From NCBI GenBank assembly GCA_031969915.1, contig DALYJJ010000061.1, positions 1-34,075 of the forward strand: a DNA stretch of 34,075 nt, written 5' to 3'. Under the pieces are notes generated by a model. It was given only the letters and a program-made list of their open reading frames with translations. It did no database searches and was not told where the DNA came from. The translations under genes and the position numbers were made by a program. Below, piece after piece: positions 7,138 through 17,911 of the stretch (position 1 is its first letter; each line of letters starts with the position of its first letter). The stretch is from DALYJJ01 sp031969915 (GTDB lineage Bacteria > Acidobacteriota > Terriglobia > Bryobacterales > Bryobacteraceae).

Positions 7138-8481
7138 GTGCCCGCAAGACCCGACATTTGGGAACAGATCAAGCGAAACCTCTCCGCCCGGATGAGCCCG
7201 GAAGCATATCAGAATTGGCTTCCCGGCACGTCGTTTCTTGGTCTGGAGGGCGATACGCTGATTGTGTCGGTACCCGCGGACACGACGAAGCTCTTTCTGG
7301 AGCGCGAGTATTCGCAGGATGTCTATCAGGCGATTGCGGAACTGCGGCTACCCTGCCGGCATGTGCTCTATGAAGTGCGGGGGGAACCGAACGGGGAGCG
7401 GATCCCTTACCGGAACGGGCAAGCCGCGGCTGCGCCGGCGCCGGAGCCGAACTGGAGCGTGGGGACGGGGCAATTGAATGCGCGCTTCACGTTCGAGACG
7501 TTCGTGGTGGGCTCGTGCAACCAGTTTGCGCATGCGGCGGCGCATGCCGTGGCGACGATGCCCTCGCGCTCGTACAACCCGCTGTTCATCTACGGCGGCT
7601 CCGGGATGGGCAAGACGCACCTGATGCACGCGATCGGCCGGCACCTGCTCCAGAACTACGCCGGAATGCGGATCGTCTACACGACCAGTGAGCGGTTCAC
7701 GAACGAGTTGATCTCTTCGATCAAGAGCGACCGCATTGCGCAGTTTCACCAGCACTATCGTTCCGCCGATGTTCTGCTGGTGGACGACATCCACATTCTG
7801 GCGGGCAAGGAGCGCACGCAGGAGGAGTTCTTCTTCACGTTCAACGAGCTGTACGACCACCAGAAGCAAATCGTGATCTCGAGCGATTCGCCGCCCAAGC
7901 ACATCGGCGGCCTGGTGGAGCGGCTGCGATCGCGGTTCGAATGGGGACTGATGGTGGATGTGCAGCCGCCGGACCTCGAAACGAAGATGGCGATTCTCGA
8001 CAAGAAGGCCGAGCAGGAGAGCATCAACCTGCCGCGCGATGTACGGGTGTTCCTGGCCACGAAGACGAAGTCGAGCGTGCGGGAACTGGAGGGCGCGCTG
8101 GTGAAACTGATCGCGTACTCCTCGGTCACGGGGACGCCGATCACGCTGACGATGGCGCAACAGGTCCTGCGCCACCTGACCCAGGGACCGGAGCGCAAGG
8201 TCTCGATCGAAGCCGTGATCAAGGCGGTGGGGGAGAAGTTGGGCGTGACGCCGGCGCAGATCAAACAGAAAGGAAACGCCAAGAACATCGTCTACCCGCG
8301 GCAGGTGGCGATGTACCTGGTGAAGGAACTGACGACAGCGTCACTCCCGGAGATCGGACGGGCCTTTGGCGGGAAACATCACACGACGGTGATGCACTCG
8401 GTGAACAAGATTGAGGAGCTGCGCCACCGCGATCAGGAAATCAACAGGCTCATACACAGCATAACGGATTCATTCCATTAA
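7138..8481 (+). CDS. dnaA: Chromosomal replication initiator protein DnaA
   Basis: DnaA is the AAA+ ATPase that binds DnaA boxes at oriC, melts the origin and loads the helicase. From the GTG start the protein has 447 aa. Domain I (IWEQIKRNLSARMSPEAYQNW) is intact; a short variable linker (about 90-115) is followed by the AAA+ domain with Walker A GGSGMGKTH (about 153-161) and Walker B LLVDDIH (about 212). The C-terminal DNA-binding domain carries the signature FGGKHHTTVMHSVNKI near 410. I chose GTG at 7138 because AGGAGG precedes it (7121-7126, 11-nt spacer) and the protein then starts as in other DnaAs; an ATG at 7105 would add 11 residues but has only a weak ribosome site. Linked to dnaN and gyrB downstream. 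Confidence 0.96.
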   Translation: MPARPDIWEQIKRNLSARMSPEAYQNWLPGTSFLGLEGDTLIVSVPADTTKLFLEREYSQDVYQAIAELRLPCRHVLYEVRGEPNGERIPYRNGQAAAAPAPEPNWSVGTGQLNARFTFETFVVGSCNQFAHAAAHAVATMPSRSYNPLFIYGGSGMGKTHLMHAIGRHLLQNYAGMRIVYTTSERFTNELISSIKSDRIAQFHQHYRSADVLLVDDIHILAGKERTQEEFFFTFNELYDHQKQIVISSDSPPKHIGGLVERLRSRFEWGLMVDVQPPDLETKMAILDKKAEQESINLPRDVRVFLATKTKSSVRELEGALVKLIAYSSVTGTPITLTMAQQVLRHLTQGPERKVSIEAVIKAVGEKLGVTPAQIKQKGNAKNIVYPRQVAMYLVKELTTASLPEIGRAFGGKHHTTVMHSVNKIEELRHRDQEINRLIHSITDSFH

Positions 8482-8728
8482 GCTTAGGTAAGTTTTCCAC
8501 ATTGGACACCCGGGGCCTATGCGAATGTTTGTGGATGACTGGGAGGGGGCTCACTTTTTGCGCCTCTGCCACCTGATTCTCCACAAGGTTACGAGACAAG
8601 AAGCGTTTGTTTTTTGTATCATTTAGAGAGGAATCCACAGATTCACAGGCCCCATGAATCTCTTACTCCTAGTAGTGCTTATTGGATAGAGGGAAGAGAA
8701 GACTGAGGGGATTGGAGACCCTGGCCCG
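8482..8728. other. Probable origin of replication (oriC), dnaA-dnaN spacer
   Basis: The 247-bp spacer holds four DnaA-box-like nonamers with the CCACA core: TTTTCCACA (8493-8501), TGTGGATGA (8530-8538, reverse strand TCATCCACA), TTCTCCACA (8577-8585) and GAATCCACA (8631-8639). Between the third and fourth is an AT-rich, T-tract-containing stretch (about 8601-8630) that could be the unwinding element. Location between dnaA and dnaN is a common oriC position. None of the boxes is the perfect TTATCCACA, so the call rests on clustering and context. Confidence 0.7.
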
Positions 8729-9838
8729 ATGGAATTCACCGTAAGCAAGTCCGACCTGGTCCGAGAGCTTGGTTTGTCGCAGGGTGTGGTCGAGAAGAAG
8801 ACCACGATTCCGATCCTGTCGAACATCCTGATCGAAGCATCCGGCGACCGCCTCACGCTCACCGCGACGGACCTGGAGCTGGCGATTCGCTGCTCCTGTC
8901 CGGCGCGCGTGGCGCGGGAGGGAGCGGGTACGGTTCCGGCGAAGAGGCTGCTTGATTATGTGCGCCTGCTGCCGGACGCCGACGTGCAGGTGCGGTTCGC
9001 CGAGAACCAATGGGCGTCGCTGGCGTGCGGGCGCTCCCGGACGCGGATGGCGGGCATGTCGCGGGAGACGTTTCCGGAGCTACCGGAGAGTCCGGACGCG
9101 ATCGCCGAGGTGCCGGCGGGGGTGCTGACGGCGCGGACGATCTTCGCCATCTCGAGCGAAGAGTCGCGCTTCACTCTGAATGGGGCGCTGCTGCTGCTGA
9201 AGCCCGACGGCGTGACGATGGTGGCGACGGATGGACACCGGCTATCGATGGCGCAGAGCCAGGTGGCGCTTCCGATCGCGAACCAGTACCGAGCCCTGCT
9301 GCCGAAGAAGGCGATGGCGGAACTGCTGAAGCTGGCGGGCGAAGCGGGCGGCGACGCGATGATTCACTTTGCCGGGGACGAGAACCATTTGTTCTTCCAG
9401 CTCGGCGGGCGGCTTCTGATCAGCCGGAAGCTGACGGGCAACTTTCCGGACTTCGAGCGGGTGCTGCCGAAAGACCAGCCGCATGCGCTCACTCTGGGCC
9501 GGGACGAGTTCCGGTCCGCGATCGAGCGGGTATCGCAGTTTGCCGATGAGCGGTCGCGGGCGATCCGGCTGCAGATCAACGCGGGGGAGGCGAAGGTGTA
9601 TTCGTCGATCTCGGAGACCGGTGAGAGCGAGGAGAGCATGCCGGTGGACTACGACGGCGCGCAGGTGGAGATCGGGTTCAATGCGCAGTACATGCTGGAT
9701 TTCATGCGCGCGATTCCGGAAGCGAGCGTCAGTTTCCACTTCAAGGATCCGCACAGCGCGGGCGAGATGCGGCCGGTGTACGCGGAGGGAGTGGAAGGCC
9801 TGGTCTACCGGTACGTGGTGATGCCGATGCGCATCTGA
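8729..9838 (+). CDS. dnaN: DNA polymerase III beta subunit (sliding clamp)
   Basis: The 369-aa product matches the bacterial beta clamp in length and sequence: MEFTVSKSDLVRELGLSQGV at the N-terminus, the ATDLELAIR segment, and the C-terminal YRYVVMPMRI, which closes the clamp and forms part of the hydrophobic protein-binding pocket (PMR ending). It forms a ring dimer that tethers polymerase III and other partners to DNA. It lies directly after the putative origin and 38 bp before gyrB. The ATG at 8729 has only a weak ribosome-site candidate (TTGGAGA). Confidence 0.97.
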   Translation: MEFTVSKSDLVRELGLSQGVVEKKTTIPILSNILIEASGDRLTLTATDLELAIRCSCPARVAREGAGTVPAKRLLDYVRLLPDADVQVRFAENQWASLACGRSRTRMAGMSRETFPELPESPDAIAEVPAGVLTARTIFAISSEESRFTLNGALLLLKPDGVTMVATDGHRLSMAQSQVALPIANQYRALLPKKAMAELLKLAGEAGGDAMIHFAGDENHLFFQLGGRLLISRKLTGNFPDFERVLPKDQPHALTLGRDEFRSAIERVSQFADERSRAIRLQINAGEAKVYSSISETGESEESMPVDYDGAQVEIGFNAQYMLDFMRAIPEASVSFHFKDPHSAGEMRPVYAEGVEGLVYRYVVMPMRI

Positions 9839-9876
9839 TGCGGCGCCCGCGCAGAATCTGAAAACGAAAACGATCT

Positions 9877-12318
<2,442 letters not shown>

Positions 12319-12361
12319 CATCCGTGGGCCCCCCTGGGGCGGCCCCGCCGCCTCAATCCCG

Positions 12362-12388
12362 TGCCATAATGAGTCCTAACTCGGGAGG
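12362..12388 (+). promoter_or_regulatory. Predicted promoter and ribosome site of the TPR gene
   Basis: An extended -10 (TGC-CATAAT, 12362-12370) is followed by GGGAGG at 12383-12388, five bases before the ATG at 12394. This suggests the TPR gene has its own promoter rather than depending only on read-through from gyrB. Confidence 0.35.
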
Positions 12389-12393
12389 GGTCT

Positions 12394-13671
12394 ATGACCT
12401 TGTCGACACTCCGCCGTTCGTTCCTTGGCGTGGCGCTGGCCGTCGCGTTGCTGCAATCGCTTCCCGCGCAGGACCCGGCGCCGTCCCAGACGCCCACACC
12501 GAGTCCCACGCCGACGCCCAGCCCGACCCCGACCCCCACGACGCCGAGCACGCCGGGCCGGGCGCCGGGAACCACGCCCTTTCCGGCTGAGCGCGACCGG
12601 CGCCAGCAGTTCCCGGAGTTCGAGCGCCCGATCATCATCTCCGGCAAGGTGATGGTGGATGACGGCCTGCCGCCTCCCGAGCCCGTGTTGATCGAGCGGA
12701 TCTGCAACGGGCAACCGCGCCCGGAAGGCTACACGGATTCGAAGGGCCGCTTCAGCGTGACCCTGGGGCAGAACCAGGGAATGTTCCAGGACGCGAGCGT
12801 AGGGAACATGAACGACGATCCTTTCGCGGGCAATACGATCGGCCGGGGCAGCACGAATCCGACGATGACGCCCGGGGGCCGGCGGCCGATTACCGAGCGC
12901 GACCTGGCGGGTTGTGAGATCCGGGCTTCGCTTCCCGGCTACCGCTCCGACATCATTCCGCTGGCGGGGCGCCGGGTGCTGGATAACCCTGAGATCGGCA
13001 CGATCTTCCTGAAGCGCATCGCGGGCGTGCAGGGACTGACGTACAGCATGACCACGGCCCTGGCTCCCAAGGAGGCGAAGAAGGCGTACGAGAAGGGCCT
13101 GGAATCCGCGAAGAAGACCAAGTGGGCGGAGGCGCAGACCCACTTCCAGAAGGCTGTGGATCTGTATCCGAAGTATGCCATTGCGTGGCACGAACTGGGC
13201 CGGGTGATGGCCATGCAGAAGAACGACGCGGACGCGCGGAAGGCCTTCGGCGAAGCGTTCGCGGCGGACGATAAGTTCGTGAAGCCGCTGATCGACCTGG
13301 CGCAGGTGGCGGCTCGGGAGAGCAAGTGGGACGAGGTGGTGGAGACCACGGACCGGGTGATCAAGCTGAACCCCTACGACTTCGCGGGCGCCTACTTCAT
13401 GAACTCGATCGGCAACCTGCAGATGCAGAAGTACGACGAAGCGGAGAAGAGCGCGCGGGAAGCTCTGAAGCTGGATCCCCGGAACACGGTACCGAAGACG
13501 CAGCACATCATGGGGATCATATTGGCGAACAAGCAGGATTACGAAGGGGCCGCGAAGCACATGCGGCAGTACCTGCAGCTTGCGCCGAACGCCCGGGACA
13601 CGGAGATCGTCAAGAAGCAGCTTGCGGAGATCGATCGCCTGATTGCGGGGAAGGCCGGCCCGGAGAAATAG
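12394..13671 (+). CDS. Exported tetratricopeptide-repeat protein with Pro-Thr linker
   Basis: The 425-aa protein begins with a signal peptide (RRSFLGVALAVALLQSLPAQ) and an extended Thr-Pro-Ser linker (about 30-55), a low-complexity run of alternating TP/SP. Residues about 80-215 look like a carboxypeptidase-regulatory-like beta domain (IIISGKVMVDDG..., YTDSKGRFSVTL..., CEIRASLPGYRSD). The C-terminal half is at least four TPR units (AKKAYEKGLESAKKTKWAEA, PKYAIAWHELGRVMAMQKND, KYDEAEKSAREALKLDPRN, NKQDYEGAAKHMRQYLQLAP). It is probably periplasmic or outer-membrane anchored and used for protein contacts; substrate unknown. It follows gyrB by 75 bp and converges on rseP. Confidence 0.85.
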   Translation: MTLSTLRRSFLGVALAVALLQSLPAQDPAPSQTPTPSPTPTPSPTPTPTTPSTPGRAPGTTPFPAERDRRQQFPEFERPIIISGKVMVDDGLPPPEPVLIERICNGQPRPEGYTDSKGRFSVTLGQNQGMFQDASVGNMNDDPFAGNTIGRGSTNPTMTPGGRRPITERDLAGCEIRASLPGYRSDIIPLAGRRVLDNPEIGTIFLKRIAGVQGLTYSMTTALAPKEAKKAYEKGLESAKKTKWAEAQTHFQKAVDLYPKYAIAWHELGRVMAMQKNDADARKAFGEAFAADDKFVKPLIDLAQVAARESKWDEVVETTDRVIKLNPYDFAGAYFMNSIGNLQMQKYDEAEKSAREALKLDPRNTVPKTQHIMGIILANKQDYEGAAKHMRQYLQLAPNARDTEIVKKQLAEIDRLIAGKAGPEK

Positions 13672-13695
13672 GGACCCGGGTGGAAGCCTGGCCGC

Positions 13696-15009
13696 CTATC
13701 CCGGCAGGATCTTGGAAATGTCGTTGTAGATGACGAACGCGACGACGGCCATGAGGAAGACGAAGCCGAGCTTGAAGACCGTCTCCTTGACCTGAAGGCT
13801 GAGGTCGCGGCGCATGAGCATCTCGACGGAGAGCAGCAGGATCTGGCCGCCGTCCAGGATCGGGATGGGGAGCAGGTTGAAGATGGCGAGGTTCAGGCTG
13901 ACCGCGGCCATGAGCCCGAGGAACTCCGCAGCCCCTTGCCGTGCCGCTTCGCCTGAAATCTGGGCGATACGAATGGGCCCTTCGAGGGACTTGGCGGACA
14001 TGCGGCGTTCGACGATTCCCTGGAGGAGCTGGTAAATGAGCGAAGCGCTGCGGACGTTCTGGCGCACCGATTCGCCGAAGGCCTCGACGGGGCCGAGTTT
14101 CGTGTAGATGACCCGCGCGCCGAGTTGCACGCCGATCATCCAGCGGTCTTCGTCCTTGTTGTATTTCGGGGTGACCATCACCTTGTTGCGCTGGTCGTTG
14201 CGGGAGTAGAGGATCTCGACGGGCTTACCGGCGCTGGCGCGAATGACCTCATGCAGCTTGGGGACGGAGTGAATCGGAATCCCGTTCACGCTGATGAAGA
14301 GGTCCCCCGGCTTGAGCCCGGCGCGTTCGGCGTCCATGCCGGCGACCAGCTTGTCGATCTGGATTTCGGCCTGGCCGACCCAACCGGCGGAGCCGATCCC
14401 GTTGCGTTCATCGAGGGTGGGCGTGACGGTGACCAGCCTTCGTTCGCCGTTGCGCTCGACGGCGACGGGCAGGGGGCGGTTGGCGCTGGCGATTTCCTTG
14501 AGGAACACCGTCTCCCACTTCGGATCGGCCACGTTGTCGATGGAGACGATCTTGTCGCCCTCGCGGAGGCCCGCCTTGGCGGCGGCGGAGTTGGGAACGA
14601 CGTGGGCGATGATGGCGGGCCCTTCGGCGTTCGGCAGGCGGGGGAAGCTCACCATGTAGAGGCCGGTGAGAAGGGCGACGGCGAGAACGATGTTCATCGC
14701 GGGACCGGCGAAGATGACGATCAAGCGCTGCCAGCGCGGCTTGGCTTGAAACCCACGTGGATCGTTCTCCGCGGTGTCGTCGCCCGGGTGCTCTCCGGCC
14801 ATTTTGACGTAGCCGCCGAAGGGCACGAGGGAAACCCGGAAGTCCGTTTCGCCTCGGCGGAACCCGATCAGCCGGGGTCCGAAACCGAAGCTGAACGCGT
14901 CCACCTTGACGTCGAAGAAACGAGCCGCCCAGTAATGACCGAGCTCGTGGATCAGGATCATGACCCCGATCATCACGAGCAGCCACCAGAAATTCTCGAA
15001 GAAAACCAT
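13696..15009 (-). CDS. rseP: RIP zinc metalloprotease RseP (site-2 protease)
   Basis: A 437-aa inner-membrane protease that cuts transmembrane segments such as anti-sigma factors or signal-peptide remnants. The zinc motif HELGH is in the first membrane helix (His21, Glu22, His25), and the third ligand is in NLLPIPILDGG (Asp at about 386). Two PDZ-like regions lie between (about 110-180 and 205-285, e.g. AGLREGDKIVSIDN and AGLKPGDLFISVNG), as in the E. coli type. C-terminal membrane helices follow. It lies 30 bp after dxr on the same strand, so the two probably form an operon; this dxr-rseP linkage is common in bacteria. Confidence 0.95.
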   Translation of the reverse strand: MVFFENFWWLLVMIGVMILIHELGHYWAARFFDVKVDAFSFGFGPRLIGFRRGETDFRVSLVPFGGYVKMAGEHPGDDTAENDPRGFQAKPRWQRLIVIFAGPAMNIVLAVALLTGLYMVSFPRLPNAEGPAIIAHVVPNSAAAKAGLREGDKIVSIDNVADPKWETVFLKEIASANRPLPVAVERNGERRLVTVTPTLDERNGIGSAGWVGQAEIQIDKLVAGMDAERAGLKPGDLFISVNGIPIHSVPKLHEVIRASAGKPVEILYSRNDQRNKVMVTPKYNKDEDRWMIGVQLGARVIYTKLGPVEAFGESVRQNVRSASLIYQLLQGIVERRMSAKSLEGPIRIAQISGEAARQGAAEFLGLMAAVSLNLAIFNLLPIPILDGGQILLLSVEMLMRRDLSLQVKETVFKLGFVFLMAVVAFVIYNDISKILPG

Positions 15010-15039
15010 GATTACTCCCGAAGGCCGTTCCGGCGCCCG

Positions 15040-16239
15040 TTACGCCGTCAGAACCGGTCCTGCTGCGATGCCTTCCGTTACCAGGCGCCGCGCCACTTCC
15101 CTCGACTCGCGATCGATAGCAAGCACTTCCTCGACGTTGCCCGGCTGGCGCACGGGTACGCGCGCGAGGGTCTCCTCAATGAGTACGGCAATTTGAGTGT
15201 ACTTGATCCGGCCCTGGAGAAAGGCCTCCACCGCCACCTCGTCGGCCGCGTTCAAGGTGCAGCCGGCCGAACCGCCTGTTTCCATGGCTTCGTAGGCCAG
15301 CCTGAGGGCTGGGAACTTGGCCGGGTCCGGCGGAAAGAACTCCCACGATTTCGCCTGGCGCCAGTCCATCCGCGGCACGGGCGCCGCCGCCCTCTCCGGG
15401 TAGGTCAGCGCGTACTGGATGGGCATCCGCATGTCGGTGGTGGAGACCTGCGCGATGACGCTCCCATCGTTGTACTCCACCATGGCGTGCACGGAGGATT
15501 GCGGATGAATGACCACATCTACTTCGTTCGGCTGAAATCCGAACAACCAACAGGCCTCGATGACTTCGAAGCCCTTATTCATCATGGTGGCGGAGTCGAT
15601 GGTGATCCGGGGCCCCATCTTCCAGGTGGGATGCGCGAGGGCCTGCTCCGGCGTCACGGTTTCGAGGGCCTGGGCGGGCGTGTTGCGAAACGGGCCGCCG
15701 GATGCCGTGAGGATGAGGCGGGTCACCTGGCTCCGCTCGCCCGCCCGCAGGCATTGATGCGCGCCGTTGTGTTCGCTGTCCACGGGGATCAGTTCCGTTC
15801 CCAGCCGTTCCGCTGCCGCCATCACCAGGCTACCGCTCGCCACCAACGTCTCTTTATTCGCCAGGCCGATCCGTTTCTTCCCGAGAACCGCGGCGTAGGT
15901 GGCGGCCAACCCCTCCACGCCCACGATTGCCGACATGACGATGTCCACCGGCTCTGCCGCCGCGGCGGCCACTCGTGCCGCCGGTCCGGCGCTCAACTCG
16001 GGCCATGAGGAACGGGGAATGCCCGCCGCCGCCAGTCTCTCCGTTAGACTGGCCAACTCGGTTTCCGTCGCGACCACCGCGATTTCCGGCCGGAACTCGC
16101 GGATCTGTTCCGCGAGCAGAGCCGTGTTGCGGCCCGCTACCAGGGCGTACACGGCGAACCGGCCGCCGTTTCGGCGCACTACATCCAAAGTGCTTGTGCC
16201 GATCGATCCTGTGGAACCTAGTACGGCGAGGCGCTTCAT
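15040..16239 (-). CDS. dxr: 1-deoxy-D-xylulose 5-phosphate reductoisomerase
   Basis: The 399-aa enzyme converts 1-deoxy-D-xylulose 5-phosphate to methylerythritol 4-phosphate with NADPH, the first committed step of the MEP isoprenoid pathway. The NADPH-binding GSTGSIG is at residues 8-14; LANKETLVASG and the metal/substrate loop (PVDSEHN) are present, as are TASGGPFR, HPTWKMGPRITIDSATMMNK and EVIEACWLF. After SEHN the sequence reads GAHQCL where many homologues have AIFQ; the catalytic acidic residues are unaffected. It is the first gene of a dxr-rseP operon. Confidence 0.97.
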   Translation of the reverse strand: MKRLAVLGSTGSIGTSTLDVVRRNGGRFAVYALVAGRNTALLAEQIREFRPEIAVVATETELASLTERLAAAGIPRSSWPELSAGPAARVAAAAAEPVDIVMSAIVGVEGLAATYAAVLGKKRIGLANKETLVASGSLVMAAAERLGTELIPVDSEHNGAHQCLRAGERSQVTRLILTASGGPFRNTPAQALETVTPEQALAHPTWKMGPRITIDSATMMNKGFEVIEACWLFGFQPNEVDVVIHPQSSVHAMVEYNDGSVIAQVSTTDMRMPIQYALTYPERAAAPVPRMDWRQAKSWEFFPPDPAKFPALRLAYEAMETGGSAGCTLNAADEVAVEAFLQGRIKYTQIAVLIEETLARVPVRQPGNVEEVLAIDRESREVARRLVTEGIAAGPVLTA

Positions 16240-16675
16240 CTGTCGTATTGACCCACAGAATATCAGAGTCAGCGCAGGCGCTTACATACTCAGAAAGTGG
16301 GAGAGGTTTTAGATCTTCCTGACGAAACAGTCATCTATCAGAGCAACTGTGCCACTCAATCTTCGGGAGGTCCGGGTCCTAGGCCGGATCTCACCGGAGA
16401 ACCCTCGATCCTTCCTGCGTTCGCTCCCCTCGGTCCTCTGACGGCGACCCGCCTACAAACCGCCAAATCTCGAGATACACCAAGTGCGAGTGCTGTGATC
16501 GCGGCTCTGTTTTCTGGGGGGGTACTCACTTGCAGGTAAAGACCCTTGCGGGCGCCGGGGAGGAAATTGCTTCAGGGGTCTTTTATGAGGTTAGTCTCGC
16601 TTTGGTGGGAGTTGCCTCCCCGGCTTACTTCCAATTCTAGGATACTGATTTTGGAATTGCAACCGTTTTTTGAAA
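16240..16675. other. Intergenic region with interlocking inverted repeats
   Basis: This 436-bp spacer separates two minus-strand genes. A plus-strand open frame at 16297-16539 is present but shows no coding character. The right half (16538-16621) contains two perfect inverted repeats in A-B-A'-B' order: AAAGACCC (16538-16545) with GGGTCTTT (16576-16583), and GGGGAGG (16557-16563) with CCTCCCC (16615-16621). A third, CAATTC/GAATTG, follows near 16632-16659. The arms could form alternative hairpins or a pseudoknot. No known RNA family is recognised. Confidence 0.4.
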
Positions 16676-17575
16676 CTATTTTTGGCGGCGTTTGACCTGG
16701 ACGCCGGCGATATCCTCTAACACTTTGATTGTAGAGCAGATATCCTCATCGCCGTGTCCCTTGGCGATGGCTGCGCGGAACATCTGCTGGGTGAGACCGG
16801 TGAGCGGCAGGGGCACCTGAAGCTCGTTCGCGGAGTCCAGCATGAGGGCGATGTCCTTGTGCATCCACTTGACGGAGAAGTTAGTTATGAAATTGCGGTC
16901 GAAGATGAAGGGGGCTTTGAAGGCGAGGAGGCCGCTCTTGGCGGCACTGTTGTTGAGGATCTCGAGCATCAATTCCGGGTCGACGCCGGCCTTGGTGCTC
17001 AGCACGAGCCCCTCGTTGATCGCCTGTAAGAGGTTGGAAAGAATCAGGTTTTGGGTAAGCTTTGCGTGGAGCCCCATGCCCGGGCCGCCGCAGTAATAGA
17101 GCTGCTTACCCATGGGCTCGAAGAAAGGTTTCACTTTTTCATAGACGGCGGGGTCGCCACCGATCATGAAAGTGAGGGTACCGCCTTCCGCGCCGGGCTT
17201 CGAGCCGGTGCAGGGAGCATCCAGGAAGTGAGCGCCTTTGGCGGCGAGCGCCTGGGAGACGGCGCGGCTGGACTGGGGTGAGACGGTGCTGGCATCGACT
17301 ACCACCTTGCCGGATGACACGCCCTCGATGACGCCGTCCGGGCCGAGAATCACGTGTTCGGACATGGCGGTATCGCCCACGCAGAGGAACGTACACTCGG
17401 CGAAGGCAGCCACTTCGCGGGGGGTGCCCACGGCGAGGCCCTTTTCTTCGCCCGCCAGTTTCGCGGCTTTCGGGGCGGTATGGGACCAAATGGCGACTTC
17501 GTGTCCCGCGCGCAGGAGGTTCCGGGCCATGGGGTAACCCATAATGCCGAGTCCGAGGAAGCCGAGCTTTGCCAT
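16676..17575 (-). CDS. NAD(P)-dependent beta-hydroxyacid dehydrogenase (3-hydroxyisobutyrate dehydrogenase family)
   Basis: The 299-aa product has the family layout: an N-terminal Rossmann domain with GLGIMGYPMARNL, then the substrate signature (DAPCTGSKPGAEGGTLTFMI), the catalytic-lysine motif GMGLHAKLTQNLILS, and an all-helical C-terminal domain. These enzymes oxidise or reduce 3-hydroxyacids or related substrates (3-hydroxyisobutyrate, tartronate semialdehyde, glyoxylate/succinic semialdehyde); the exact substrate cannot be read from sequence. The frame is open for another 189 codons upstream, but homology begins at the ATG at 17575 (MAKLGFLGLGIMG). It is a single-gene unit. Confidence 0.92.
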   Translation of the reverse strand: MAKLGFLGLGIMGYPMARNLLRAGHEVAIWSHTAPKAAKLAGEEKGLAVGTPREVAAFAECTFLCVGDTAMSEHVILGPDGVIEGVSSGKVVVDASTVSPQSSRAVSQALAAKGAHFLDAPCTGSKPGAEGGTLTFMIGGDPAVYEKVKPFFEPMGKQLYYCGGPGMGLHAKLTQNLILSNLLQAINEGLVLSTKAGVDPELMLEILNNSAAKSGLLAFKAPFIFDRNFITNFSVKWMHKDIALMLDSANELQVPLPLTGLTQQMFRAAIAKGHGDEDICSTIKVLEDIAGVQVKRRQK

Positions 17576-17911
17576 ATCTGTCCTCGGATTGTACGACGCT
17601 GCCGGGGCAGGGGACAACGCGGCGTGAGAGGAGGGTGGAAAGAGGCGGGGGCGGCGGCTACGCGGGCTAGGGGGCGAGCTGTGCTGCACTCCCTCGACCG
17701 CGCGACGTCCGATTCGGACCCGTTCGTTGAGGCGCTTCGAGGCGCATGAGGCGGCGTGCTCGGGAGTGGAACGGCCCGGCCCCGTGGAAAGCCCCGGACC
17801 TGGTGATACATGGAACATGAGCCATATGGCTTGCGTGCGATATTCAAGTTGTGGCGATGGCGGATCGATTGTTCGAGCGCCACTTGGAGACATTCGAGAA
17901 GGAGACGGGGA
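17576..17911. other. Intergenic, no gene recognised
   Basis: This 336-bp stretch between the dehydrogenase and the HTH gene, which point away from each other, should hold both promoters. Short open frames on both strands run through it without recognisable domains. A toxin gene would be expected just before the HTH antitoxin but I could not find one. Confidence 0.5.

Noticed and set aside
12478..12560. CCGACGCCCA-type tandem pattern considered as a DNA repeat or CRISPR-like array
   Set aside because: It encodes the Thr-Pro/Ser-Pro linker of the TPR protein in frame; no spacer-repeat structure.
12376..13560. 394-aa minus-strand open frame over the TPR gene
   Set aside because: Arg/His-rich shadow with no domain; the plus strand has a signal peptide, TPRs and a ribosome site.
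14125..16008. 627-aa plus-strand open frame across rseP and dxr
   Set aside because: Spans two confirmed genes and their spacer on the other strand; high-GC artefact.
16297..16539. 80-aa plus-strand open frame in the dxr upstream region
   Set aside because: No domain, no ribosome site, composition not coding-like.
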